A stretch of DNA of 64,000 nt from Dipteris shenzhenensis. Taxonomy: Eukaryota > Polypodiophyta > Polypodiopsida > Gleicheniales. Numbering within the stretch: position 1 is the first letter of the stretch; every line of letters begins with the position of its first letter. Both the position numbers and the translations under genes were made by a program. The notes beneath the pieces are model-generated. The model had not been told where the DNA came from. It was given only the letters and a program-made list of their open reading frames with translations, and ran no database searches. Shown here piece after piece: positions 1 to 11,649 of the stretch. The stretch is taken from the NCBI GenBank assembly GCA_047967505.1, contig CM106538.1. The stretch is one strand, 5' to 3'.

Positions 1-1480
1 CAAAACTTTGTCCATATGGTGTAAATTTGCAAGATCTTCTTGGAAACCAGTAGAGAGGGTCAGCAATCCTTGCAAGATTGACTCCAGAAGCTAGCTACCT
101 CAAGCGATCCTAAAGCTCTCTTTCCACTGTTCAATATCAAGGGAAATAGGAAATTGTCGAAATGGAAGCATCTACATAATGACCAGAGGAAGAGAAACAG
201 GACAATGCTAGATATTGAAAATGTTCCTATTTATGCTTGCAATCCTTGTGAGATGGGATGGGAAATGATGTGTTGCCACTACTACTGCTTGGATGCAGAT
301 GAAACCAAGGCCTTGGCAAGGACGATCTGTTGTTGCAAATGGCTAATGAGCAATGGACAAGTGAGGGTGACATGTGGATGCTCGTGGCTACACAGATGAG
401 GAGTGATTTGTTGCGACGATTCATGTAAGGAATGATTTGTTGTAGAGATGATCTAGGAAAGGATCGAAGAAATGATTTGATTTGTGGCAATGAGCAAGGG
501 CGATGAGCAGCTGCGCAGGTACTCATGACGATAGGTAGGCTACAAAAAGCAAAGGTAGGGTTCCTAATTTTTTACTAAGGTTTCTCTAATTTTTAATTGC
601 TTGCCCTTTAGGTAGGCAAAGTAAAAAATTTAACCTTTTTATTGTTAGGGTAGGCAGGGTCTTCCCTCCCTATGACAAACCAATAGGCAGGTAGCCATCC
701 CTTTTCTAAAGAATAGCAATCCTATGTGTATATATAAAAATGACCAAATTCATCACCTTGTCATTGGACCAAAATTCTTATGTGCATATATAAAAATGAC
801 AAACATTTTTCCCATTTCCCTTTTTCATTTGACAACTTTTTTTTGGGAGCATTCTTAATGTTGTTCCAACTTTTTCTCCATCTTCTCCTCTTTCCTATTG
901 CGAATTCTCTTTTTAAAGCAAAAAATCCCTTCATGGTAGGCACTTGAACACGGTTCAATTTTTTTTCTTTTTAATAAAACATGCCCGATTATTAAGAGAG
1001 GGGGGCCTATAGGAAAAAAATTTCGGATGGAATCAAACATATGTTAAAAATCAAAAGGCTTGTGTTGGTCCGTCTATTGAGACTAAGCCTATTGATTGTT
1101 AATATATGTTTGATTTCATCATGAGGAACCTGCTACATGTTTTTATTATACAAATTCTTTTATAAAGATTCTTCTCTTGATTTTATAAAGTTTTTTAATA
1201 AAATAAACATAAGTAGTTAGATGTTTGGATATGTCAAAAATATGTATATATTTCATTACATGCATTTAGATATACATTAATGAATACATAAAGAAACTCA
1301 TCTAAGTACAAATGCATATACCTTTTAAAATATATAGTCAAATATAATCTATAAATATAAACATATAAACATACAAATAGAATCTATAGATCTAAACATA
1401 TATACATAATTTAGCTGGATATAAAACAGAGTGTATACTTAGATGTAAAAATTATATTACATACATATCTAGACACTCAA
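1..1480. other. AT-rich intergenic DNA, no gene seen
   Basis: Short open frames exist here, but none has a recognisable motif, plausible splice context or composition different from the surroundings. From about 1140 the DNA becomes very AT-rich, with runs of short ATATA and AAACATA words. The first 40 bases resemble the GTCCATATGGT module of the tandem repeat that begins near 1480. Confidence 0.5.
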
Positions 1481-2705
1481 ATAGATTTGACTGCCTAGTC
1501 AAAACTTCCACATGCTTTTTGATTGGGTGGGCTCATTAGATTTAGCCAGAAGGTCAAAATGTTTCCAATTCTTGTTTAGAACACCACTCAAGATTATGTT
1601 TGGACAACTCACAAAGATTTGGCCACAAGGTCAAAACTTTGTGAGGGTTGCCAAACTATCCTTGGGAGATGCCCTCAAGAACAAGATGTTGAAAAAGTAT
1701 AGACCTTGTGGCCAAAACTTTCCACGAACTTACAATGATTATCTCACTAGAATAACTTTTGTCTCATGAAGATTTTGTCGCAGGTTTAAAGCTTTTCCTC
1801 AACTTGTTCATAATATTTTGCCATAAGGTCAAAACTTTTCCACATGCACACATATAAATACATACATTGACACTTGACCGCCTGGTCAAACCTTCCATAT
1901 GCTTTTTTATTGTGTAGACAAGCCTCTTAACCTCATGAAGGCCAGAACTTATTCTCCATAGATATTTGGCTCATAACATTTGGCGACAAGCTCAAAATGT
2001 TTCCAATTCTTGTTTAGAACACCACTGAAGATTAGGTTTTGACAACTCACAAAGATTTGGCCATAAGGTCAAAATTTTGTGAGGGTTTTCAGACCATCCT
2101 TGGGGGATGACCTCAAAAACAAGATGTTGAAAAAGTTTAGACCTTGTGGCCAAAACTAAAAAGGGAAACAAGCTCACAAAGATTATCTCACTAGAAAGAC
2201 TTTTGTCTTATAAAGATTTTGTCACACAATCAAATCTTTTCCTCAACTTGTTCATAAGATTTGGCCATAAGGTCAAACTTTTCCACATGCACTCACACTC
2301 ATACATATAAATACATACGTAGACACTCAAATAGATTTGAACACACTCCATATGATTTTTGATCGTGTAGACAAGTGTAGTTTGCCTCTATGGGTGTAGG
2401 CACTCTTCTCAATGTTTTGTTTGGAAACTCTCTTGATTTGACCACAAGGTCAAAACTTTTCTTGGATTTTTTTTTGTGTGGACACCATCTTGCAATCATA
2501 AAGATTTGGACACAAGGTCAAATCTTTATGTGGACACCATTGTTCCCTCATACATACTTGGCGAGAAGATCAAAACTTCTCCTTACTTGTTTTGGATGCC
2601 ATCTTGCTTTCAAAAAGTTTTAGCCACATGGTCAAAAATTCTCTAATGTTTTATGGTTATGTTTACACCTTCTAGTCATATTTGTCCATATGGTCAAAAC
2701 TTTGA
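1480..2705. repeat. Degenerate tandem repeat with a TTTGGCCAYAAGGTCAAAA module
   Basis: The module GATTTGGCCAYAAGGTCAAA or a close variant recurs about ten times (near 1541, 1616, 1812, 1977, 2053, 2260, 2437, 2502, 2558, 2608 and 2683). A larger unit of roughly 390-460 bp is also visible. The block 1545-1740 reappears at about 1980-2165 with scattered substitutions. Both are preceded by a CTTCCAYATGCTTTTT-like segment (about 1505 and 1893; a weaker copy lies near 2345). Open frames inside are by-products of the repeat. It could be satellite-like or the subterminal array of an old DNA transposon. Confidence 0.7.
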
Positions 2706-2723
2706 TAAGATTATATACCATAC

Positions 2724-2741
2724 TGAGAGAGAGAGAGAGAG
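2724..2741. repeat. (GA)n microsatellite
   Basis: A short uninterrupted GA dinucleotide run at the right edge of the tandem-repeat block. Confidence 0.8.
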
Positions 2742-2867
2742 ATTGGTATGGGGGAGTGGGAGGGATACTACCATGTGGTAGAGTTTGTTATTTCAAATTT
2801 AATTTACTAACTATGAGATCGCATTTTATCTTTTAGATGCATGGGTGTAGAAATCTAGTGCAAAGAT

Positions 2868-5456
2868 ATGGTCAACTTGATGGTTAATCTTGAAGTTGTA
2901 GCTATGGTGAAGGTACATGCAATAAATACATTTGACACATGCCATGGAAAGCTTCTCGGTGTTGGGTGCCTATCGGTGTTAGTGGAAAAATGTCTCAATA
3001 GTAGTGCACTTTTGCCATTCCAAACTGATGATACATGCAAAGTTTGTGATGATGTTGGTAGTTTTATCAAGTGGACTAGTAAAAATGTAATGAAGGTGGT
3101 GCACAATGAGGAGGGAGAACAACACAATGCTTTAGACCTTGAAAATGGCAAAATTGACCTAAGAAATTATGGTGGGACAATAATCCAATGTGAGGAGATT
3201 CTTGAGGATTATGATTGCATTAGTGTATGTGACAGTTGGAGAGAAAGGAGAGTGGTACTATGGTTATAGGGAAAAATACAATACTTGGCATAGGGATCAT
3301 CCTTTTGGCTTACCCAATGAGGCTATTGATTTTAAACTACTAGGAGACCTTGATGTGGGTGTAGTGGTGGTTAGGACATACAATGCCAATGCATCATCAA
3401 CTCTGAGTGATGACCTAAATTGTGTCAATTTGTACTTTGGGAGCTTGAACTTGGAAGCATGCACTAACTATGTGTATGATATTTTTGACTCATCAAATCA
3501 TGTTGATAGTGTGGAAGTACGAGCGGGGTGTGTGTAGAGCCATCCATGGAAACAAAGGACTTTTAAGGAAAGCTTGGGACAAGTGGGGTATAAGGATATG
3601 TCTTTGACCGCATTCAATCAAATATGGACCATAGAGTTCAAGCATGTAAGTCTTTCGAAAACAATAGTGAAGCACTTGTTCGGAGATTAAGAAATAGATG
3701 GGGGAAAAAAAATTTATATAAGAACGTGATAAACTCTTGAGGTGATGTTGATGTCACATGCTACAGCAACAAAGCTGTAGAAACATCTATTATGCATGGC
3801 ACTTCACCTTGGGGGGTGCACTACTTAGAAACCCTATGTATCATGTGTGTTCAAGGGGTATTTGAAAAACCCCTCAACTAGAATTTTTCCCCCAATAAAA
3901 ACACCCATATTTACTTATGAACTAAGTGATTTTTTTCTAAATTTGAATTAAAAAACCACTCCTATTATTGTAAACCTGTTAAATTTTCCAAAAAGACAAA
4001 TTGAAATACCCCTCCTTTTGAATGAACGTGGTACACTAAAAGTTTATGAGCTGAACCCCCAAGCACTTGGCATCACAATTGTGAATCCCAAAAAAAACTT
4101 GTGTATCATACATGACAAGATGGATCAACAAAAGACATCAATACCAAGATTGAGGGTGCGATCAAAAGAGATAAACAAATGCCCTCATTTGTCAGTTTCA
4201 CTAGCAGGAGTTATTGCACATGGACATGGGGAAGGGTAATATGGTCACTTCACTTTGGGACTATGGCCTCATGACTCAAACATCACTATTTCATCATTGT
4301 CCATGCATTTACCAAATTTAGAGGTGTTGGAGAGACATGAAAAGGGTGATCTGATAGAGGATGGTATGCTAAGATCAGGCACTACATCATCACCAAGGTA
4401 ATATCAATCAAAACATGTTTATGGATAAGATGGCAGCATTGGATGGTCAAATGGATTTCAAATGATTTCCTAAGAACTTACAACTAGAGCTTGACAATTG
4501 TAGATCAGAGAATAAAAATTGCTTCTTTTTTGCATTTTTATTGCTTTTGGTGGCACGAGGGACCTTCAAGATGATACAACTAGGATTTCTTATGGTGGGT
4601 TATACATATGAGCACATTGATGCCATGCTTATCAAATTCTCTGAGAATATTAGGACAAGTAGGAATTCCACTTTCCCACACCTGATGCATCATTTTCAAA
4701 TGTGTTAATCTTCAATGCCTGTACCATTCCTATTAACCCATGCCCTTGATTTCAAGAGTTACATCGATGGCTTCTTCTGTGATAACCAGGATGCATTTGT
4801 GGGACATTCAAAGACACTACAATTTAGGTTTTATATGAAAGGAAGCATACCAAACATGTTGCACAAGATGCATCCAAAGTCGATTGAGTGGCTACCGAGA
4901 GAAGGTGCCATTGAATTATGGAAGAGGGACAATTCTGGGGAGCCCATGCTTGCAACAGTGTCCCAAATGTTGGTACCCATGTTTGAATACATAAAGGAAC
5001 TAAGGTACTGGGAAGAATGGTCAACATCACAAGGTCTAGATGCTAAGTTCACATGCTAAGTTCACACGGTACATAGCACCTGTGATTGAGTATTGTAAAA
5101 ATATGGTGGGTGCTCTACAATCTCCAAATATTCAAGAAGAGGAAGTGTTCAAAGAGTTGGAAGAACTTGATGACCACTATTGTGGGCCTTCATAGAAAAG
5201 GCCCAAAGATGCATTTAAGCCAATGATGGATGTCAAGAATGGTGATTTTGTGCTTATTCAGCCACCCAAATCAATCTACCCAATATGGCTTGGAGTTGCA
5301 AAAAGTGACATAGATGTGAATAGGACATCAGAGAATTACAAAAAGATACTTGTACAATATTGGGCACCAGTTTGTGTTTGACGAAATGCTATAGATGAAG
5401 AAGTGTATTCAGGGTGTTGGGATAAATTTTGGATGTGCAACACAAAGGATTCTTAG
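2868..5456 (+). pseudogene. Decayed transposon-associated protein (DUF8039-like) with MITE insertion
   Basis: Three plus-strand stretches look like pieces of one decayed gene. 2868-3200 encodes a segment with HGKLLGVGCLSV, ALLPFQTDD and VGSFIKW. I recognise this pattern from a transposon-borne plant domain, DUF8039-like (name from memory). 3190-3537 gives a Trp/Tyr-rich piece. 4715-5456 encodes an acidic stretch, then GDFVLIQPP and IYPIWLGVAK followed by VQYW, the pattern of a small beta-barrel domain also common in plant transposon proteins. Stops and frame changes interrupt all parts (for example near 5195, 5380 and 5455), and a MITE sits at 3808-4063. No catalytic core was recognised, so the superfamily is open. 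Confidence 0.5.
3808..4063. mobile_element. MITE, CTTGGGGGGTGCAC family, copy A
   Basis: Starts CTTGGGGGGTGCACTA and ends AACCCCCAAG, forming terminal inverted repeats. The flanking 8-mers CACTTCAC (3800-3807) and CACTTGGC (4064-4071) match at 6 of 8 positions, consistent with an aged 8-bp duplication. The interior, with GTGTTCAAGGGGTATTTGAAA, aligns in reverse orientation with the copy at 57516-57770. No coding capacity. Confidence 0.75.
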
Positions 5457-5469
5457 CGATGGGGGATTC

Positions 5470-6160
5470 ATCATTATGATGTAATTACAAGGATATGTAA
5501 GCCATATAAATGGCTTTATAAACACCACCATATTGATTTTTATGCAAGTTCCATACTATCTCATGGAAATTTCCATGCAAGTCTAAAAACATACCATCTC
5601 ATGGCCAGTTCCATATTAATGAAATTTCCAAATTTAATGGGATTTTTCTCATTCAAGAATTCACAAAGTATCTAAAAATTCCCAAATTCCCTAATACGGT
5701 GTTATTGGGTTGTAGTGGATGCTTTACAGGCCATTTGCATGCATTGCGATCCTTATTGGATGCACTGATAGGCCCAGATCGCCTTGTGGGATGGTTTATT
5801 GATGGACATTTAGCACATAGATGATATTTTATCCTAAGGGATAGCTTTCACATATTGCAGTGGATGCACAGACCGTGCTATGATCTCTTGGATGATATTT
5901 TGTTGATACATATTCTTATGGACAATATTTATGCTTCAGAAATTTTGGCAATTATTGGCATTGGGATTGCCATTATTTTGCCACCATTGCAATTGGCATT
6001 TTCTTTTGGGCTAGATTTGCTCATATGGATGCATAGTATATGCACATGAGTCAAATGTATTTTGATGCCTTGAGCCTTTGAGGTTTGGTGATATTACCTT
6101 CCATTTTTTCATAAACATTTGGGTGCACCTGGTATTTGGTGTGATTTCGCTCTTGCAAGT
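5470..6160. other. Gene-free stretch
   Basis: No motif-bearing frame on either strand. The 5855-6049 open frame is hydrophobic but lacks start context or homology I can recognise. Confidence 0.4.
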
Positions 6161-6164
6161 ACTA

Positions 6165-6960
6165 GCATTTGGGATTTTGTTTCATTTACATCATGGCATC
6201 CTCTTCCATGTCTTAAAAGGAGTTTTTCTGGATTAAAAAGTTTGATGGGGCAAACTTTTCTTTGCAAAAAGAACAAGTAAGGGATGTGCTTATTCAAAAG
6301 AAGTAGGTTAAACCCTTGGCAAGGATTGGAGCTAAGCCTCTAGATATGTCTGAGGATGATTGGAATGACTTGGATGCATTAGCAAAGTCAATTGTTAGAG
6401 TTTGGAGACCCCTAAAGGTATCCACAAAGACGGGTATTTGACTAGCCAAGTGTTAGGCTATTGCACTAGAAAAGGGATAAAGGATGTAATCTAAACCTAC
6501 GAATGTAGTCCAAAATACACATTAAGATCCCCTCAAGTCTACCTTCCAAGACTTTCCTCACACACAAAAATTCCACATAAATTAACTTTTGTGCAATAAC
6601 TTCACTCATAGTCTCTTGAAATTGAATTTTAGTATTCAAACATCTACCAAATCAGAAAAACTAAATTATTTCTTTTAATACCCTTTCATTTCAACACCTT
6701 CATCATGAAATATTCCACCAAATATATGATGTTAATGATCCATATCCACTATGCATTTACTCATCAACATCATTGCAAGCTCATCTAAAACCTTCTATGA
6801 TTCAATATTCAAGATCCCCTCAAAAAATAAACAGAACTTTCTCTTCATTTCATTCCCAAATAATGCACCAATCCCAAGATATTCAACATCTCACAATCTC
6901 TTCAAACCATCATTTTACAAAGCATCACTCCTTCATGCATTTCAAATATCAAATATGAAT
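6165..6960 (+). pseudogene. Copia gag N-terminal fragment plus downstream repeat (copy 1)
   Basis: An ATG at 6193 opens a frame with KKFDGANFSL, VRDVLIQKK, KPLARIGAKP and DMSEDDWNDLD. This is the usual start of one clade of Ty1/copia Gag proteins. Stops interrupt it within the first 40 codons. The frame decays after about 6410 and the remaining 500 bp is noncoding. The whole block is repeated at 22510-23295 with the same breakpoints, so both copies derive from one already rearranged parent. Confidence 0.7.
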
Positions 6961-7291
6961 GAATATTCAGATTTAACACATGTTCCTTTTTACTTCCTCA
7001 AACACACTTCTTCATCTCAAGATATCCACAAATACATAATTTTTAATTGCATTTTTAATGACCAATTTACAAAGCAACACCTTCTCATAAATTTCTAATA
7101 GAATATATCATTTCAGATCTTTAAACTTCTCAATGAAATAACTACTTTTCCTTTTTAGTTCACTTCCATCCCATACACCAATCAAAAGATATTTAGATTT
7201 CCATGAAATCGTAAAATGTGTCAACATCCCTTATACAAAATCCATTTTCTCAAAATCTACCTTCCACTTGGCCAAATTAGACACATGACAT

Positions 7292-8760
7292 ATGATGGAG
7301 CAAGTAGTATACGATGGTATTGAGGGAACAGGATGTACCGTTGTTAGTGATGGATGGAAAAATGTCACTAAGAGGCATCTTATCAATATCATGGTAGTGA
7401 CATTTAAGGGGGAGGCTTTTCATCAATCCATCGACACAAGTGGTACTGCCAAGATATTTGAATACATTGCTGTACAATTGGAGGCTACAATCCTAGATGT
7501 TGGGGAGCATAATGTTGTTAAGATAATCACCGACAATGCGAAGGACTGTAGGACAGCTAGAAAAATTATAAATCAGAAATATCCTACCATTTGGGCATCG
7601 TCGTACTCTTGCCATTGCCTTGACCTTGTGCTTGAGGATTGGTATAAATCAGTGGAGACTGTGTGGTTCAAAGACACTATAGATGAAGGAAAAAGATTGG
7701 TGTTATACTTCCTCAACCACGAGAGATTGTTGGACATATTCAAAAACCACCAACCTGCAGAACATCCACTAGAGTTTTTCATACCTGGCGAAAGACGTTT
7801 TAGAACAAACTATATAATGTTGGACCGTTTGCTCAAGATATAGGGAGTTGTAATGGAGACATTATTTAGTGTAGAAGCTAGTGAGTGGATAGCTGAGTCA
7901 ACCACACAAAACGCTCGCACTGAATTCACAGAGATGAAGCAAATGGCTCACATTGCTAGCTTTTGGAAGAGAATAGCCGATGCGGTTGATGTAATGAGGC
8001 CAGTATGGTTTGCCATTTGGAGATAAGATGTGAAAGGTCCAAGTTTGGGAAATGCTTACATGGCATGGTGGACTATCGAGTGAGACCTCTTAAAGGAAAA
8101 TAGAAGATCCATAGGTGACAATGTTGGCTACAACGTCATTTGTCATGCCACTTTGCAAAATATGTTTCGAAAGTGATGGAATCATGCTCACAATGACCTC
8201 CACTATGCTGGCCATATTCTAGATCCCCAATGGTGGGAGTATCGTCCGGAAACATTGGAACACGTAATGCAGTCTTGGCATAATCTCTTGGGATGATTTT
8301 TTGAGGATGGATCTGAATATGCTGTTGCTTGTCAAGGAATTATCTACTTTTCAAAATAGGGAAGGTTTGTTTGCATATACAAGAATACGAGACCTTGCAA
8401 AGGGTATGCTTGCATGGAGATGGTGGCAAGAGTGTGGAGCTCTGACACCTCATTTGCAAATGTTGGCATTGAAAGTGCTATCCCAGCCTTGTAGCGATTC
8501 CTCGAGTGAACAAAATTGGAGTAATTACAAGTTTGTTCAAGACAGAAAGAGCAGAGAAATTGGTATATGTTTATGCAAATGGTAGAGTTTTGGATGATGT
8601 TAAGTGAAGGAACAATGATGGAGATTTAGCCAAGTGGGTGCATTGTGATCTCCAAGGTCCGTTGCATGATCCTCCCAATGTTGGGCAATTGCAAGTCATA
8701 GCGGTAGCAGCCGAAGCAAGCTCTAGCGATGAGGAGGATGAGGATGAGGAAACTTTGTGA
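7292..8760 (+). pseudogene. hAT-superfamily transposase pseudogene
   Basis: 7292-7843 keeps an open frame with VVSDGWKN, INIMVVTFKG, ITDNAKDCRTARK, and SCHCLDLVLED. This is the DUF659/RNase H-like core of plant hAT transposases, including the DGW and TDNA acidic positions. It continues as NYIMLDRLLK, then after a stop at 7841-7843 as METLFSVEASEWI. The C-terminal dimerisation region survives in another frame near 8400-8580 (MLAWRWWQECG, LSQPCSDSSSEQNWS). Several stops and frameshifts lie between these parts. The N-terminal BED zinc finger is not seen. It is inactive as read. Confidence 0.85.
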
Positions 8761-8839
8761 TCACTCATGAGCAATCATTTCCAGGCTTGAAATACTATAT
8801 ACACTATTGATCGTGCTTACATTCTGACTTGTTAAATAT

Positions 8840-9115
8840 TGTGCTAATTGATTGACATCATATCAATTTTGTTGATTGACGACATACCTATTGGAATTTA
8901 TGCTAAAGCATTTTTTTGTTTGACATCCACATTAATTTTGTTAATTGACGTCATATCAATTGGAAATTATGCTATAGCATTTACATGGTATTACAATCGT
9001 GCTCAAGTTCTATTAAAATAAAATTGACGTATATTGATGTCATCAATTTTGTTGATGGATATCATACCAATTTGAAGTACTGCTACAGTATTTAGATGGT
9101 ATTACAATTGCTTTA
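8840..9115. repeat. Degenerate short tandem repeat after the hAT remnant
   Basis: About three copies of a roughly 85-110-bp unit carrying TTGACRTCATATCAATT, TTTTGTTGATTGAC and GCTAYAGCATTT motifs. They are diverged but in the same order. The position just downstream of the hAT pseudogene would suit a subterminal repeat block, but I found no matching array on its other side. Confidence 0.5.
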
Positions 9116-9229
9116 CTTCAATGTTCAAACTTGCAAAATATTATCCAATTGTTTGCAACCTTAATGTACTTGTGTAAGTGATGCTAGCTGCTGCACTAGT
9201 GTGTGTAAAATACCAACATCTATCAATAG

Positions 9230-10136
9230 AGCATGATGTTGCAGATGATCATAATACAGATAGATGCTCATCAAACCATGTCAGGGGAGGGGGCAAGATA
9301 GTTGGTTGATTTCTCTCTCTCGAGGTCTAGCAAGCTTGCATGGAGTACTCATGTGTTGGAAGTTAGGTTAAAAATGCATTTCAAAGGGATAAATTGTTTT
9401 TGATGATTATGAAAGCAATTGAATTAACTAAACTGCTTAATTTTATAGCACTTAATGTCTCTAGAGAGGAATGGAGGTTGAACAACAGCACACAACTACA
9501 TTACAATGATAGCAGGAAATTGTTGGAGATGTGATATCTGCCATCAAGAATTTTGAGGCTCATCGGCGATGATGTTATGGCACTTCATGGGAGATGTTAA
9601 TAGGACAATGCCACGGTGCAGAGGCAATGGTGCACAAAGAGTGGCCACCATCATATAGCCGCTTGCTAGTATTGGTGTTGACATAACAATGCAATCTACA
9701 GATGCAGGTGAAGTTGCCGCAAACATGGAGAATAATGTTACAATGCTAGATGGTGGATGGTGGAGATGTAATATCTATCATCGGCCATACATTGGCTCTC
9801 GCTTAAGAAGGAGGTTTCATTTTTTGGGTGATGTGCATGAAAGAATTTCAAAAGGCAAGGGACTAAGAAATTAGGGCCTGACAAACTCTTGTTGCTACTA
9901 TTTTGGGACTTGTCCAATATTACTGTTTTAAGGCATCGTAAATCACCTTTTTAATTTTGAATGGATGTATGGTGAAACTGATTTTGCAAAGGATGAATAT
10001 GGTGAAACTAACATTGATTTTTATTTCACTTCAAATTATGCTCATAATAATTACTTCAGCAATTGCACTTATTCCTAGTTTTGCAAGTAACACCATGCAC
10101 AAGTTTGGGAATTATAGCTTCATTGAGCCATATTTT
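9230..10136. other. Gene-free stretch
   Basis: Short frames only (for example 9689-9874), with no recognisable domain. Two similar segments, GGAGATGTGATATCTGCCAT near 9525 and GGAGATGTAATATCTATCAT near 9763, suggest a local degenerate duplication. Confidence 0.35.
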
Positions 10137-11117
10137 TGTAAGAGAACAATACAACGTCTGTGCTCAACAGATAATAGGATCCCATATGCAAGAGAGAAAC
10201 GCACATAGTATGGAGAATAAAAAATTTGATTACTATAAATCTAATACAATAGATGGTGCTACCTCCCAGCTGTGCGCTCCTGTGTGAGAAGCTTCGATGG
10301 CATACTCGAAACAGTAGAGGACAGAGGCTGGATGCTAAGGAATTAGGGTTGTTGTAGCGAGTGATTAATATGGGCTTCATGGGCTTGCTCTTATATAGCC
10401 ACCAGTCATAGTCGGTTAGACCCAATTGGGAGACCAACCCAGTCGGCCCAAAACGGCCGCGGCGGTCCCGAAATAGGCCACCAACCACATGTTAGAGCTG
10501 TGGCATAGAATCTCGGGGGGCTCACTCATCATATGTAACCCTATCACGTGAGTTCAACAGAAGGATTTTTTTTATTTCTAAAATTTACAGACATAAGGGA
10601 CTATTTAAAATAGTTTTGGAAAAAATTTACAGATTTGTATAGAAAAGGGATACATTTTATTAATGAAATTTTTTACAGATAAGGGACTTTAAATATAGGC
10701 CTTGAATGCACGTGATACAGAGGGTTTATACATAGTGACCCCCCCGAGCATAGAATAGAGCAACAGAGCCATCCAGGATCATCTGGGGCTCCAAACGGGC
10801 CTCGCAACCCGAGAGTGGGCTGCCCCAGGAAATGCTCCGTCTACCCTCAGTGCGGTCAGTCATGGAATGCCTTCCCACACTTGCATCTAGCCTAGCATAA
10901 GAGAAAGCATAAGCACAAACTTATGCTTTATCTTATGCTTTCTATCTAAAGCCGACCGTCCAGCCATCAGGCCACACATGGCCCCCATCTGGTGTCCAAA
11001 CCAGGACCTACCGGATAACCTAGCTACTAAAATGCCTTCTCCTCATATGGGGGGCTTACAAGTAGAGTTAACTGGTTCCCACGTAGTTACATGAGAGTGG
11101 ATCATTGATATCTAAGA
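10137..11117 (-). mobile_element. Copia LTR, second copy, containing a MITE
   Basis: The sequence from TGTAAGAGAACAATAC to TTGATATCTAAGA aligns along its length with the complete LTR at 21570-22258. It is longer because of a MITE at 10512-10748 and a small palindromic insertion (GCATAAG..CTTATGC type) at about 10895-10950. The terminal CA is degraded to GA. A C-rich tract, the complement of a polypurine tract, and about 25 bp of internal sequence follow before a second MITE. In minus orientation this is therefore a 3' LTR whose internal region is lost. Confidence 0.85.
10512..10748. mobile_element. MITE, CTCGGGGGGTCAC family, copy 1
   Basis: Bounded by CTCGGGGGGCTCAC and GTGACCCCCCCGAG and flanked by a perfect 8-bp duplication, CATAGAAT (10504-10511 and 10749-10756). 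The interior is AT-rich and noncoding, with TATCACGTGAGTTCAA on one side and the complement of ACGTGYRTTCAAGG on the other. It was inserted into an LTR. Confidence 0.93.
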
Positions 11118-11142
11118 CCCCCCCTCAATGCCCACCTACAAG

Positions 11143-11376
11143 CTCGGGGGGGTCACTATGTATAAACCCTCTATATCACGTGCGTTCAAGGCCTATATTT
11201 AAAGTCCCTTATCTGTAAAAAATTTTATTAATTAAATGTACCCCTTTTCTATACAAATCTGTAAATTTTTTCCAAAACTATTTTAAATAGTCCCTTATGT
11301 ATATTTATTTCTATAAACTTTAGAAATAAAAAAAATCCTTCTGTTGAACTCACGTGATAGGGTTACATATGATGAG
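11143..11376. mobile_element. MITE, CTCGGGGGGTCAC family, copy 2 (right end truncated)
   Basis: Starts CTCGGGGGGGTCACTATG and runs in the orientation opposite to copy 1, to TTACATATGATGAG. The last 13 or so bases, including the right terminal repeat, are missing, and no flanking duplication can be checked. The left flank is CCTACAAG. Confidence 0.85.
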
Positions 11377-11640
11377 GATCATGTGGCTAGCAATCCCTTT
11401 ATGTGGCATGTGAAACTATAGAAATAGGAAACTAGGGAAGGTTGTAGATTTATGTACGGATATAGTGACATAGAAAAATACAAAGACTTATGTGATTCCA
11501 TGAAACCTTGTCATGAGCTTTTGCAAAAATTCAATCAAAATTGGCTAGCTAAAAGTTTTTATTACCCAGATAGATTATTAAGTCCCATTGAATAGAATAT
11601 TAATTTTCATTACCCAAATAGAATATTAATTTCCATGTGT
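11377..11640. other. Gene-free AT-rich stretch
   Basis: No coding or repeat signal was recognised. A short direct repeat with ATTACCCARATAGAWTATTA lies near 11560-11630. Confidence 0.35.
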
Positions 11641-11649
11641 TTTTTTTTT

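Noticed and set aside
154-526. Overlapping Cys-rich open frames on both strands
   Set aside because: No domain, no splice or start context, and both strands are open over the same bases; likely chance.
7277-7782. Minus-strand frames opposite the hAT gene
   Set aside because: Shadows of the plus-strand DUF659 coding region.
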